NCBI GenBank assembly: GCA_030618495.1
Contig: JAUXDE010000061.1
Coordinates: 1 to 10,315 of the forward strand
DNA: 10,315 bases
Reading direction: 5' to 3'
Source: Clostridia bacterium
GTDB taxonomy: Bacteria > UBA6262 > WVXT01 > JAUXBS01
Positions 1 to 6,269 of the stretch are shown here, one piece after another; position 1 is the stretch's first letter; each line of letters starts with the position of its first letter. The notes beneath the pieces were generated by a model. That model was given only the letters and a program-made list of their open reading frames with translations, had not been told where the DNA came from and did no database searches. Position numbers and translations under genes: made by a program.

Positions 1-2
1 GA

Positions 3-119
3 GTAGGATTTAAAATATGGCAGAAGATATTGATAGGGATAAGTATCATATGGGGTTTCACGGGTATTTATTTTTATTTCTTCACGAGGAAAAAGTTGTT
101 AAAGGTTCAAAAGAAGTAG
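3..119 (+). CDS. 3' end of a membrane-anchored protein (possible CbiL/NikL-type subunit)
   Basis: An open frame enters from the left edge and stops at TAG 117-119, giving about 38 residues. It shows one hydrophobic segment (WQKILIGISIIWGFTGIYFY) followed by a basic tail (TRKKLLKVQKK). That is a C-terminal membrane anchor with a positive cytoplasmic end. The next gene, 35 bp downstream on the same strand, is cbiM. In Ni/Co ECF operons the gene before cbiM/nikM often encodes CbiL/NikL, a periplasmic domain with one C-terminal TM helix of similar pattern (GI-x-x-I-x-G-x-x-G). The family assignment is inference from position and the TM pattern only. A PepSY-type TM protein is an alternative. The start and main domain lie outside the window. 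Confidence 0.5.
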   Translation, partial: VGFKIWQKILIGISIIWGFTGIYFYFFTRKKLLKVQKK

Positions 120-154
120 TTGTGTCCGGGAATTTAATATAAACAAGGAAACGA

Positions 155-787
155 ATGCATATACCTGATGGATTTCTTGATACAAAGACCTGGGTCGGGC
201 TTGGGTTAATATCGGGCGCGTTAGTGGGGCTGAGTATATGGAAGTCCAATAAAACGCTGGGGGAGAAGCATATCCCCCTGATGGGAATCATGGCTGCTTT
301 TATCTTCACCAGCCAGATGCTCGCCTTCCCTGTTCCCGGGGGTACAACGGGGCATTTCATGGGGGGGGCTCTTGCGGCTATAGTCCTTGGCCCCTATATG
401 GGAATGGTGGTAATCACTTCGGTGTTGATGATTCAATGCCTTGTTTTTCAGGACGGGGGACTGACTGCCCTGGGGGCAAACATATTCAACATGGGCGTGA
501 TAGGCGTATTTTTTTCATATTTCATTTATAAAATACTCAATAAACTGTTAAAAGGGGTTAGAAGTTTGTATATAAGTTCATTCATAGCAGCTTTTTTAAC
601 GGTTATACTATCGGCTGCGGCATGCGCGGCTGAGCTTGCTGTTTCAGGAACCGTTCCCGCCAAAGTAGCCCTGGCAACAATGGTTTCCGTACATTTCTTC
701 ATCGGCATAGGGGAGGGCGTAGTTACAGCTACGGCCCTGGGGTTCATAAGAAAAGTGAGGCCCGAGCTTTTAGCCGACCTATCTTGA
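155..787 (+). CDS. cbiM: CbiM/NikM substrate-binding (S) component of an ECF Co/Ni importer
   Basis: This is the integral membrane protein that binds Co2+ or Ni2+ for an energy-coupling-factor transporter and works with CbiQ (T) and CbiO (ATPase). The protein has 210 residues and begins MHIPDGFL, the family hallmark. In NikM structures the metal is held by the N-terminal amine, His2 and His67. Here His2 is present and His67 falls in GGTTGHFMGG. The remaining sequence is a set of hydrophobic helices ending near TALGFIRKVRPELL. The start is fixed by the MH motif and an AAGGA site at 145-149. No PDGLE/CbiN domain is fused at the C-terminus. The gene converges on the minus-strand cbiQ-cbiO-nicO operon, so the three-part transporter is split between two transcripts. 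Cobalt versus nickel preference cannot be read from the sequence. Confidence 0.95.
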   Translation: MHIPDGFLDTKTWVGLGLISGALVGLSIWKSNKTLGEKHIPLMGIMAAFIFTSQMLAFPVPGGTTGHFMGGALAAIVLGPYMGMVVITSVLMIQCLVFQDGGLTALGANIFNMGVIGVFFSYFIYKILNKLLKGVRSLYISSFIAAFLTVILSAAACAAELAVSGTVPAKVALATMVSVHFFIGIGEGVVTATALGFIRKVRPELLADLS

Positions 788-827
788 TTCAATGAAAATC
801 ATAAATTCGTTGCTGTGAAAAGGCCGG

Positions 828-840
828 GTGGCTACGCCAC
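828..840. terminator. Short hairpin between the convergent genes (weak terminator candidate)
   Basis: GTGGC-TAC-GCCAC forms a perfect 5-bp stem with a 3-nt loop, between the cbiM stop and the stop codon of the minus-strand nicO gene, which it overlaps. Read on the minus strand, it is followed after a few bases by GGCCTTTT. The position suits a shared terminator, but the stem is short, the loop tight and the T-run only four bases. Confidence 0.3.
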
Positions 841-1844
841 TAAATGCCGCTTTTAATCAGGGTGTGCGCGCCGAGCATGAACCCGATAATAATAATTATC
901 AGGGCGCTGAGCATGGGCAGTTTATATAGGATGAGATTATTCTTCCCCGTGAATTTCTGGATGAATGAACGGGCAGTGACAACGAGAATACCGATAGTTA
1001 TAAGAACTGTCGCAAGCCCCAGTCCAAAGGCAAGAATTACAACTATTCCGTAAAGTATTCTGTTCATCGCAACGCCGATGAGGAGTATTACTATCGCATC
1101 GGGGCAGGGAATGATCCCGCCTGCGATTCCCAGCGTAAAAAGATCCCACATGCGGATTTCCCTATCTTTTTTCCGGTTGATTTCATCATGTTCATGAAGA
1201 TGATGGTGGTCTTTTGCTGATTTTCCATGGGGGTGCGATAAGGCATCATTTCCAGAATGCGGAGCGAGAATGAAGTTCCTGTATGACCTGAGAAAAAGCC
1301 ATATTCCCATTCCGGTGACCAGTACGGCTGAAAAAAGGCTCAACCACGGGTATATCTTTTCGGGAACGATGTAGTTGGATGATAATAAAACAATAAGGCC
1401 CAGGATAATTACGCTGAAAGTATGCGTCACGGTAACTATTAACCCCAGAAATACCGCATGCCATACAGTGCCTTTTGAGCCTACCAGGTAGGCGGCAACA
1501 AGCGTTTTGCCGTGGCCCGGGGTAATGGCATGAAGCGCCCCGACAAAAAAGGCAAGCAGTAATCCTGAAATTATGATAATTGAACTTAACTTTGATTTCA
1601 TCAAATTTTGCAGTTTATTTTTCAGATTAGTGTAGAAAGGCATGTGTTCTTGTTTTGAATCTATTGCTTCTTCCCTGCCGGCGGGAGGTTTGGATTCTGT
1701 TACAGTTGTTTTATCTTCCGGATGGTCCTCTCCGATGTGAGTTATTGTTGTATCGTAATGGGAGTAAGCGGTTAGTACAGAAAGAAATACGATATTTAAC
1801 AGGAGGAAAACTGAAATAATGATTAATTTTTTTAAAGTTTGCAT
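840..1844 (-). CDS. NicO-family nickel/cobalt permease with His-rich loop
   Basis: This is a 334-residue inner-membrane Ni2+/Co2+ transporter of the NicO/RcnA type. An N-terminal hydrophobic segment (residues 7-26) ending in AYS-H could be a signal peptide or first TM helix. A polar, His-containing stretch of about 60 residues follows. Then comes the signature HAITPGHGK (105-113) in the first core helix. A central His-rich hydrophilic loop follows (H196, H204, H206, then H213-H219, including DHHHLHEHD), and then GGIIPCPDA (242-250). The last three helices end at residue 330. The family includes both importers and the exporter RcnA. The His loop resembles the metal-binding loop of exporters, but direction is not proven. 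The start overlaps the end of cbiO by 13 nt with no clear Shine-Dalgarno, suggesting translational coupling. It is the last gene of the cbiQ-cbiO-nicO operon. Confidence 0.9.
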   Translation of the reverse strand: MQTLKKLIIISVFLLLNIVFLSVLTAYSHYDTTITHIGEDHPEDKTTVTESKPPAGREEAIDSKQEHMPFYTNLKNKLQNLMKSKLSSIIIISGLLLAFFVGALHAITPGHGKTLVAAYLVGSKGTVWHAVFLGLIVTVTHTFSVIILGLIVLLSSNYIVPEKIYPWLSLFSAVLVTGMGIWLFLRSYRNFILAPHSGNDALSHPHGKSAKDHHHLHEHDEINRKKDREIRMWDLFTLGIAGGIIPCPDAIVILLIGVAMNRILYGIVVILAFGLGLATVLITIGILVVTARSFIQKFTGKNNLILYKLPMLSALIIIIIGFMLGAHTLIKSGI

Positions 1845-2536
1845 TTATTTAAGAAAGCGTCATCGCTTAAAACTTTTTTATCGCCGGAATACAGTATTTG
1901 ATTATCACCCATTATTATTATTTTTGAACATAATTGTTGAAGCGCGTCATAATCGTGGCTGATAATAATTTTTGCCTGCCCTTCAAGTTTGGATATGAAT
2001 TCTATTATAATCCGACGTTCACGGCGGTCGAGGTTGCTGGTCGGTTCGTCCAGCAGGAAGATATCCGGTTCCATTACCAGCACGCTTGCCAGGGAAACCA
2101 GTTTTCTCTGGCCGAAACTAAGATGGTTCGCCAGTCGTTTTTCATGATTTGGAAGGCCGATATAATTCAGTATCCTGGTGACTTTCTCTTTTATGTCTTC
2201 TTCAGAAATGTTCTTGTTTGCCAACCCAAAAGCTACGTTATCGAATACTGTCGGCATGAATATCTGGTCATCCGGGTCCTGGAAGAGGAATCCTATTTTT
2301 TCCCTGATTCCGGGGATATGTTTTTTGTTCATGGGCATGCCTGAGATGATGATTTGCCCATTATGGGTGTCAATCAGCCCGTCCAAAAGCATTAGCAGCG
2401 TTGATTTTCCCGCGCCGTTGGGGCCAATTATGCCTACCGATTCTCCGTCAGAAACGGTTAAGTCAATGTTTTTAAAAACTACGGTTCCGTCAGGATAGCT
2501 GAAGGATAGATTTTTAACATCAATTATATTCTGCAT
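1832..2536 (-). CDS. cbiO: CbiO, ATP-binding subunit of the ECF Co/Ni importer
   Basis: This cytoplasmic ABC ATPase powers the CbiMQ importer. It has 234 residues with all nucleotide-binding motifs. Walker A is GPNGAGKST (38-46), the Q-loop is FLFQDPDDQ with Gln86, and the signature is LSFGQ (139-143). Walker B is IFLLDEP with catalytic Glu164, the D-loop is SNLD, and the H-loop is ISHD with His194. LSFGQ in place of LSGGQ occurs in CbiO proteins and is not a defect. The protein is shorter than the roughly 270-280 residues common for EcfA/CbiO, because little follows the H-loop. The ATG directly abuts the cbiQ stop (TTTTAA-ATG), and GGAG lies 8 nt upstream inside cbiQ. The 3' end overlaps the nicO start. 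Confidence 0.95.
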   Translation of the reverse strand: MQNIIDVKNLSFSYPDGTVVFKNIDLTVSDGESVGIIGPNGAGKSTLLMLLDGLIDTHNGQIIISGMPMNKKHIPGIREKIGFLFQDPDDQIFMPTVFDNVAFGLANKNISEEDIKEKVTRILNYIGLPNHEKRLANHLSFGQRKLVSLASVLVMEPDIFLLDEPTSNLDRRERRIIIEFISKLEGQAKIIISHDYDALQQLCSKIIIMGDNQILYSGDKKVLSDDAFLNKCKL

Positions 2537-3307
2537 TTAAAATACTCCGATACGGATATATAATATAAGAGATAATAAAACTAACGAAAAAATAATATCA
2601 GTTTGCCCTATCTTGAATTTCCTGAAACTATGTATATGCCCCGTGAATCCCCTGGAAAGCATGGCCATATAAACGCGCTCCGCCCTGTCGTACGTGGATA
2701 TAAAAAGCCAGCCAATCATGGAACCCAGGATTTTTATCCTCCTGGCAAGTTTTGCTTTAAAGCCCCGTGATTCAACGGCATGGCGCATCCTGTCCAGTTG
2801 GTCGATAAGAATAAATACATACCTGTAAAAGAATGATATGACCAGGATCATTATCCGGGGAAATCTGAGTTTTTCAAGTCCCTTCAACAGGTAATTGAAT
2901 TCCGTTGATTCCGCAAGAATTAGCAGGCAAAGGACTGAAAGCCAGGATTTGCAGAGAACATTCTGGAATACCAGCAGTCCTTCACGGTAAACGTTTATTT
3001 TAAATCTTCCAATATTAAAAGAGCTGACAACTTCTGTGCCATTAAAAAATATGATGAAAAATGCAATCAATAGAACAAAAGGGATTACTATGAGGGAGCG
3101 CTTGAGTACGTAAATCAACGGGAGGCGTGAAAGAAAGATTATTAACATGATTACAGTCCCGAACAGAAGAAATCTTATCAAATCCTGCCCCGGGGTGGTA
3201 ACTATTGCAAGCAGTAATAATGTAAAAACTATTATCTTAACACGGCAGTCAAGCCGGTGAATTATACTGTTGATGTGACTGTGCTTGTCCCAGAAGGAAT
3301 GATGCAT
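2537..3307 (-). CDS. cbiQ: CbiQ, transmembrane coupling (T) subunit of the ECF Co/Ni importer
   Basis: This 256-residue inner-membrane protein links the ATPase to the metal-binding CbiM. The N-terminus is His-rich (H2, H3, H9, H11, H17) and continues into HRLDCRVK, close to the usual CbiQ opening with HRLDPRVK. Hydrophobic segments lie at about 23-38, 46-60, 70-90, 112-131 and 152-169, with a last one at about 237-252. The cytoplasmic coupling region holds two X-R-G motifs, ESRG (179-182) and LSRG (217-220), which contact the ATPase in EcfT proteins. The start has an AGGAG site 7 nt upstream (read on the minus strand). It is the first long gene of the minus-strand operon, about 80 nt from a good promoter at 3395-3423. 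Confidence 0.93.
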   Translation of the reverse strand: MHHSFWDKHSHINSIIHRLDCRVKIIVFTLLLLAIVTTPGQDLIRFLLFGTVIMLIIFLSRLPLIYVLKRSLIVIPFVLLIAFFIIFFNGTEVVSSFNIGRFKINVYREGLLVFQNVLCKSWLSVLCLLILAESTEFNYLLKGLEKLRFPRIMILVISFFYRYVFILIDQLDRMRHAVESRGFKAKLARRIKILGSMIGWLFISTYDRAERVYMAMLSRGFTGHIHSFRKFKIGQTDIIFSLVLLSLILYIRIGVF

Positions 3308-3322
3308 TATTACTCCTGTAAT

Positions 3323-3379
3323 TTATGTTTTTATTGCTTTATCTATAGCCGTATAAATTATTACAAATATACCAATCAT
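3323..3379 (-). CDS. Possible 18-codon leader peptide upstream of cbiQ
   Basis: Within the leader of cbiQ, an ATG preceded by AGAGGA at 6-nt spacing opens an 18-residue frame, MIGIFVIIYTAIDKAIKT, ending in TAA. That is 15 nt before the cbiQ start codon and just upstream of its AGGAG. The peptide is hydrophobic at the front and has two lysines near the end, like a tiny membrane peptide. It could be a leader that couples or tunes cbiQ translation, or a small transporter-associated peptide. The Shine-Dalgarno sits almost at the predicted transcript 5' end, which weakens the case. The region is AT-rich, so chance is possible. Confidence 0.3.
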   Translation of the reverse strand: MIGIFVIIYTAIDKAIKT

Positions 3380-3394
3380 AATAAATCCTCTAAG

Positions 3395-3423
3395 ATTATA
3401 CCAAATTCAGCCGGGTTAAGCAA
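3395..3423 (-). promoter_or_regulatory. Sigma70 promoter for cbiQ-cbiO-nicO, with extended -10
   Basis: Read on the minus strand, TTGCTT (3418-3423) and TATAAT (3395-3400) are separated by 17 bp. The -10 is preceded by TGG, an extended -10 motif. Transcription would start near 3388-3390, about 80 nt before cbiQ. The -10 is a perfect match and the -35 matches at 3 of 6. Confidence 0.65.
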
Positions 3424-3426
3424 CCC
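3413..3426. promoter_or_regulatory. Dyad over the -35 box of the cbiQ promoter (operator candidate)
   Basis: GGGTT-AAGC-AACCC is a perfect 5-bp inverted repeat with a 4-bp centre. Its centre coincides with the -35 hexamer of the minus-strand promoter, the expected place for a repressor site. It does not match the Fur-type box at the right end of the window, so a different regulator would be involved. The alternative is a small chance hairpin. Confidence 0.35.
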
Positions 3427-3477
3427 ATTTTATTATTACTGGTATATTCACGGGAATCCCCAAATATATAATAACAT
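3427..3477. repeat. Long imperfect inverted repeat in the divergent control region
   Basis: The centre GGGAATCCC (3452-3460) is a 9-bp odd palindrome. Around it TATATT (3443-3448) pairs with AATATA (3463-3468). Further out ATTTTATTA (3427-3435) pairs with TAATAACAT (3469-3477) at 8 of 9 positions, with a 7-nt bulge on the left. It lies between the two divergent promoters and could be an operator region or a folded element. The arms are AT-rich, so part of the pairing may be chance. Confidence 0.35.
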
Positions 3478-3504
3478 TTTAATTAATTATAACTACATTT
3501 CTGC

Positions 3505-3533
3505 TTGACATAAATGAATGAAATAAGTATAAA
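3505..3533 (+). promoter_or_regulatory. Sigma70 promoter for the small-protein/barrel/ABC importer operon
   Basis: TTGACA (3505-3510), a 17-bp spacer and TATAAA (3528-3533) give a near-consensus promoter. The start would be near 3540, about 20 nt before the gene at 3561. No other good promoter is seen before the next four genes, so it probably serves all five. Confidence 0.7.
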
Positions 3534-3560
3534 TTACAGAGCGTTAACGAAAGACTGATT

Positions 3561-3902
3561 ATGAAAAAAAATCAATACCTTGTCTTAGTTGTATTAATAT
3601 CGTTTATTTCGGTTACCTTTCTTTACCCGTATTTACATACAGATGAAGAATGCTGTTATCTTTGTGGTTCTGGCGGGGTGTTATCCTACAATAAAACAGG
3701 CAAAACTAACGCTCACGAACATGAAGATTCATGCCTGGGGTGTTTCTATGAGAAAATGATTCAATCAGTATGTTTGATGATTATACTGCTGATAGTTCTG
3801 TTGAAAATATTGAATTTAAAATTCGTTAATGATAGTAGTGTCACTTACAAAGTATTTCTAAATAGTTATTCATGCCGGGCTCCTCCCCTTGTAAATCTGT
3901 AA
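3561..3902 (+). CDS. Small Cys/His-rich double-TM protein with C-terminal RAPP motif
   Basis: The protein has 113 residues and no firm function. Residues 4-24 form a hydrophobic N-terminal segment (signal anchor or signal peptide). The middle (26-61) is rich in metal ligands: H26, CCYLC (31-35), HEHED (52-56) and CLGC (58-61). A second hydrophobic helix spans about 66-86, and the tail ends SYSCRAPPL. The layout of N-terminal TM, Cys/His loop, second TM and a terminal S-x-RAPP is seen in small proteins of metal loci, including DUF2946-like ones. That link is recalled from the pattern and not proven. It is the first gene after the 3505-3533 promoter and starts the operon with the barrel and ABC importer, so a role in metal binding, sensing or handover is inferred. 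The Shine-Dalgarno is weak (GAAAGA). Confidence 0.75.
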   Translation: MKKNQYLVLVVLISFISVTFLYPYLHTDEECCYLCGSGGVLSYNKTGKTNAHEHEDSCLGCFYEKMIQSVCLMIILLIVLLKILNLKFVNDSSVTYKVFLNSYSCRAPPLVNL

Positions 3903-3953
3903 AAAACCACGCTTTAAAACCACCAAAAATTATAGTATCCAGGAGATATACAT

Positions 3954-5261
3954 ATGAAAACACATACATACTTATATATATTAATAATATTTGCATTAAT
4001 GGGTTTTAATGATATATGTTTTGCGCAGGACGATTTGAATGTTGAAGAAATTCTTAAAGAAGCAGGTTCTGCCAGGGAAAAAGAAAAACAGCCGGAAAAG
4101 GATGAAATAGAGAAGATAGAAAAGCAGTCAGGGGAATACAAGGGGTTCAAGTTGCCCTGGTTTTCATCGCTTCAGAATCCTTCTCTCGGGGTAGTGGTAG
4201 ACGTGCTTATGCAATCAAGCGACAGGAAAAACTCCCATGACAGCGCTAACAGGATTGATATGAGGGAAGCCGAGCTTATTTTGTACTCTAACATAGACCC
4301 GTTTATCCAGGGGAATGTGTTAATTGCCATGGGTGGTCATCATGGAGTCGAAGTGGAGGAGGCTTCATTGTTGTGTACGGGATTACCGTTCAATCTTCAG
4401 CTTAAGGCGGGCAAGTTCTTGCCGCAGATATGCAGGCTTAATAAAGTCCATACTCACGATCTTCCGTTTGTGGAACATCCCGTCACGATGCAGAATTTTC
4501 TGGGGGCGATTGAGAAAATAGAAGCAGATGATTTTTCTTTGGATTGTGAACCGCATTTCTGCGCTTCAGGGGCAGAACTTGCATGGCTTGCGCCGACAAA
4601 ATATTACTGGAGAATAATTGCCGGAATGCTTAACGGTTTCTCTCAGAGGGGAGAGGATACTTTTTACGCTCAGTTTATACAGCGGGTTGATGGCGTGAAT
4701 CCCGCATACAGGAATTTCGATGATTTTGCCTATACGGTAAGTTCAAAATGGTTCTTCCAGTTAAACCAGAACCATTCCCTGAAAATTAACTTAAGCGGTA
4801 TATTTGACAGCCCTGACTCTGATAATTCACGAAAGACACAGTCTGTTGCAATGACGTATAAATGGTTTCCGTTAAAAAGCGGTTTATATAAATCGCTGGA
4901 ATGGAGTACGGAAGCGTTTTTTAACCAGGAAAAGTTCAATAGTCCTGAAATAGTGAATACTCATGGTTTCTATTCTTATGTGAATTATAAGCTGAACAGG
5001 CTGTTTTCCATCGGAGTAATAGGGGAATGGTCGTTATTCCGTTATGATAGTGGCAAAAAGGCTATTCATTTGGGGACTGCTCTATCTTATCAGCCGAGTG
5101 AAAGGCAGAGGGTAAGGCTGGAGATAGGGTATTATGACAGGGAAGCATGGCTTAACGCTGCCGCGGCCGCTGCGGGGAAAATTGCCGGGGACGGTAAGTT
5201 CTGGCAGGTATTAATACAGTGGTCAGCGGTAATGGGCAGTCATGTGCATTCATACGAATAA
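3954..5261 (+). CDS. Outer-membrane beta-barrel, putative metal-uptake porin
   Basis: The protein has 435 residues. The signal peptide ends at about residue 24 (CFA-QDD). A charged, helical Glu/Lys-rich stretch (28-62) follows and may be periplasmic. From about residue 66 there are alternating beta-strand patterns rich in aromatic and Gly residues. The block with DPF (115-117), VEVEEA, LPF, LKAGKF and NKVHTHDLPFVEHP (163-176) matches a group of barrel proteins commonly found next to ZnuA-like ABC importers and annotated as porin-like or zinc-regulated outer-membrane proteins. There is no TonB box or plug domain that I can identify. Candidate ligands include H129, H130, H166, H168, H175, H201 and the terminal HVH (430-432). 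Cys141, 160, 198 and 203 are unusual in a barrel. A strong AGGAG site lies 8 nt before the ATG. The znuA-like gene follows after 18 nt. Confidence 0.75.
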   Translation: MKTHTYLYILIIFALMGFNDICFAQDDLNVEEILKEAGSAREKEKQPEKDEIEKIEKQSGEYKGFKLPWFSSLQNPSLGVVVDVLMQSSDRKNSHDSANRIDMREAELILYSNIDPFIQGNVLIAMGGHHGVEVEEASLLCTGLPFNLQLKAGKFLPQICRLNKVHTHDLPFVEHPVTMQNFLGAIEKIEADDFSLDCEPHFCASGAELAWLAPTKYYWRIIAGMLNGFSQRGEDTFYAQFIQRVDGVNPAYRNFDDFAYTVSSKWFFQLNQNHSLKINLSGIFDSPDSDNSRKTQSVAMTYKWFPLKSGLYKSLEWSTEAFFNQEKFNSPEIVNTHGFYSYVNYKLNRLFSIGVIGEWSLFRYDSGKKAIHLGTALSYQPSERQRVRLEIGYYDREAWLNAAAAAAGKIAGDGKFWQVLIQWSAVMGSHVHSYE

Positions 5262-5279
5262 TACAATAAGGAGAAAAAA

Positions 5280-6269
5280 ATGAAAAGAATTATCCAGGTA
5301 TTTCTTTTAGTAGCTTTAATATCGTTAGCAGTAGGTCCTGTTTCAGCCGGGAAAATCAAAATTGTTGCCAGCACCCCGGATATAAAGGATATGGTCCTGA
5401 ATATATGCGGTGATGATGTGGAAGTTCAAAGTCTTATGTCCGGGGTTGAGAACCATCATGCCGTGCCGCTCAAGCCGAGTTTTCTTGTGGCGCTTTCAAG
5501 GTGCGATGTTCTTATCGTGAATGGGCTGGAGTATGAGCATGCTTTCTTACCCGGGGCATTGATGTCAATAAATAACCCGGATGTAAAGAAGGGCGCTTCG
5601 CATTACATAGATACCAGTAAGTATATAAGACCCTGCGAAATTCCCGACAAAATAGATTTGTCGCTTGGAGACTTGCACCCGCTTGGAGGCCCGCATATAC
5701 ACATTGAACCGGGGAACGGGATATTGATGTGTAAGGTTATTTATGAAGAAATGATAAGACTGTATCCGGAAAATAAGGATAAATGGAAAACCGCGTACGA
5801 GACTTATATCAAGAGGATATACGTAAAGATGAAAGAACTTCAGGAATACGTGAAGGGAACCGAAGGGTTGAAGGTTGTTTTTTATCATCCCGGGTGGGAA
5901 TACCTTACGGATCGTTTTGGCTGGAAGAAGGTTAGTTATGTTGAATCAAGGGCGGGTATACCCCCAACGCCGAAACACATAAGCCAGTTAACTAAAACGG
6001 TAAGGAATGAAAACTGTAAATTGTTGGCTATTGAGACCTGCTATTCCCTGAAAATCCCGAATTATGTTGCTAAGAAAACAGGCGCAAAGGTGATAAGCAT
6101 CCCGCATCATGTCAATGCGATGCCGGGTTGCGAGACTTATATAGATTTCATTGATACGCTTGTTAGAAAGATTGCGGATATTGGCAGGGAAGTATCAATA
6201 GAAAGGGAGGGATATGGGAACGGTGAAAGAAAACGACAGCGCAAAAGAAAAAAAAGGAGACAAGAATAA
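5280..6269 (+). CDS. znuA: ZnuA-like periplasmic metal-binding protein of an ABC importer
   Basis: This is a cluster A-I solute-binding protein for Zn2+, Mn2+ or a related divalent metal; the ion is not determined. It has 329 residues, with a signal peptide at 1-23 (VSA-GKIKIVAS). Likely metal ligands are His59 or His60 (NHHAVPLKPS), His139 in HPLGGPHIH (133-141), His203 in YHPGWEYL and Asp292 in YIDFIDTLV. The sequence belongs to the subgroup with HP-x-GNPHYW and SRAGIPPTPKH-like motifs. Where that subgroup has a PxSVGG stretch, this protein has IPHHVNAMPG, adding His276 and His277. The last 20 residues are an odd Lys/Arg-rich tail, read out of frame across the start of the next gene (56-nt overlap). 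AAGGAG lies just before the ATG. The symbol is by family resemblance only. Confidence 0.85.
   Translation: MKRIIQVFLLVALISLAVGPVSAGKIKIVASTPDIKDMVLNICGDDVEVQSLMSGVENHHAVPLKPSFLVALSRCDVLIVNGLEYEHAFLPGALMSINNPDVKKGASHYIDTSKYIRPCEIPDKIDLSLGDLHPLGGPHIHIEPGNGILMCKVIYEEMIRLYPENKDKWKTAYETYIKRIYVKMKELQEYVKGTEGLKVVFYHPGWEYLTDRFGWKKVSYVESRAGIPPTPKHISQLTKTVRNENCKLLAIETCYSLKIPNYVAKKTGAKVISIPHHVNAMPGCETYIDFIDTLVRKIADIGREVSIEREGYGNGERKRQRKRKKRRQE

Noticed and set aside
1934-2344. 136-residue plus-strand frame across cbiO
   Set aside because: It is antisense to a clear ATPase gene and has no ribosome binding site or recognisable motif.
3257-3508. 83-residue plus-strand frame in the divergent control region
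   Set aside because: Rich in Tyr and Asn from AT-rich DNA, it lacks a Shine-Dalgarno, overlaps the start of cbiQ and crosses two promoter elements.
3308-3560. Cobalamin or NiCo riboswitch in the cbiQ leader
   Set aside because: I saw no B12-box motif. The predicted leader is only about 80 nt, too short for a cobalamin riboswitch, and no NiCo-type helical pattern was evident.
5155-5176. GC-rich run with overlapping SacII and NotI sites, coding six alanines
   Set aside because: It is in frame within the barrel gene and reads as a local low-complexity stretch. There is no sign of a cloning junction or insertion.
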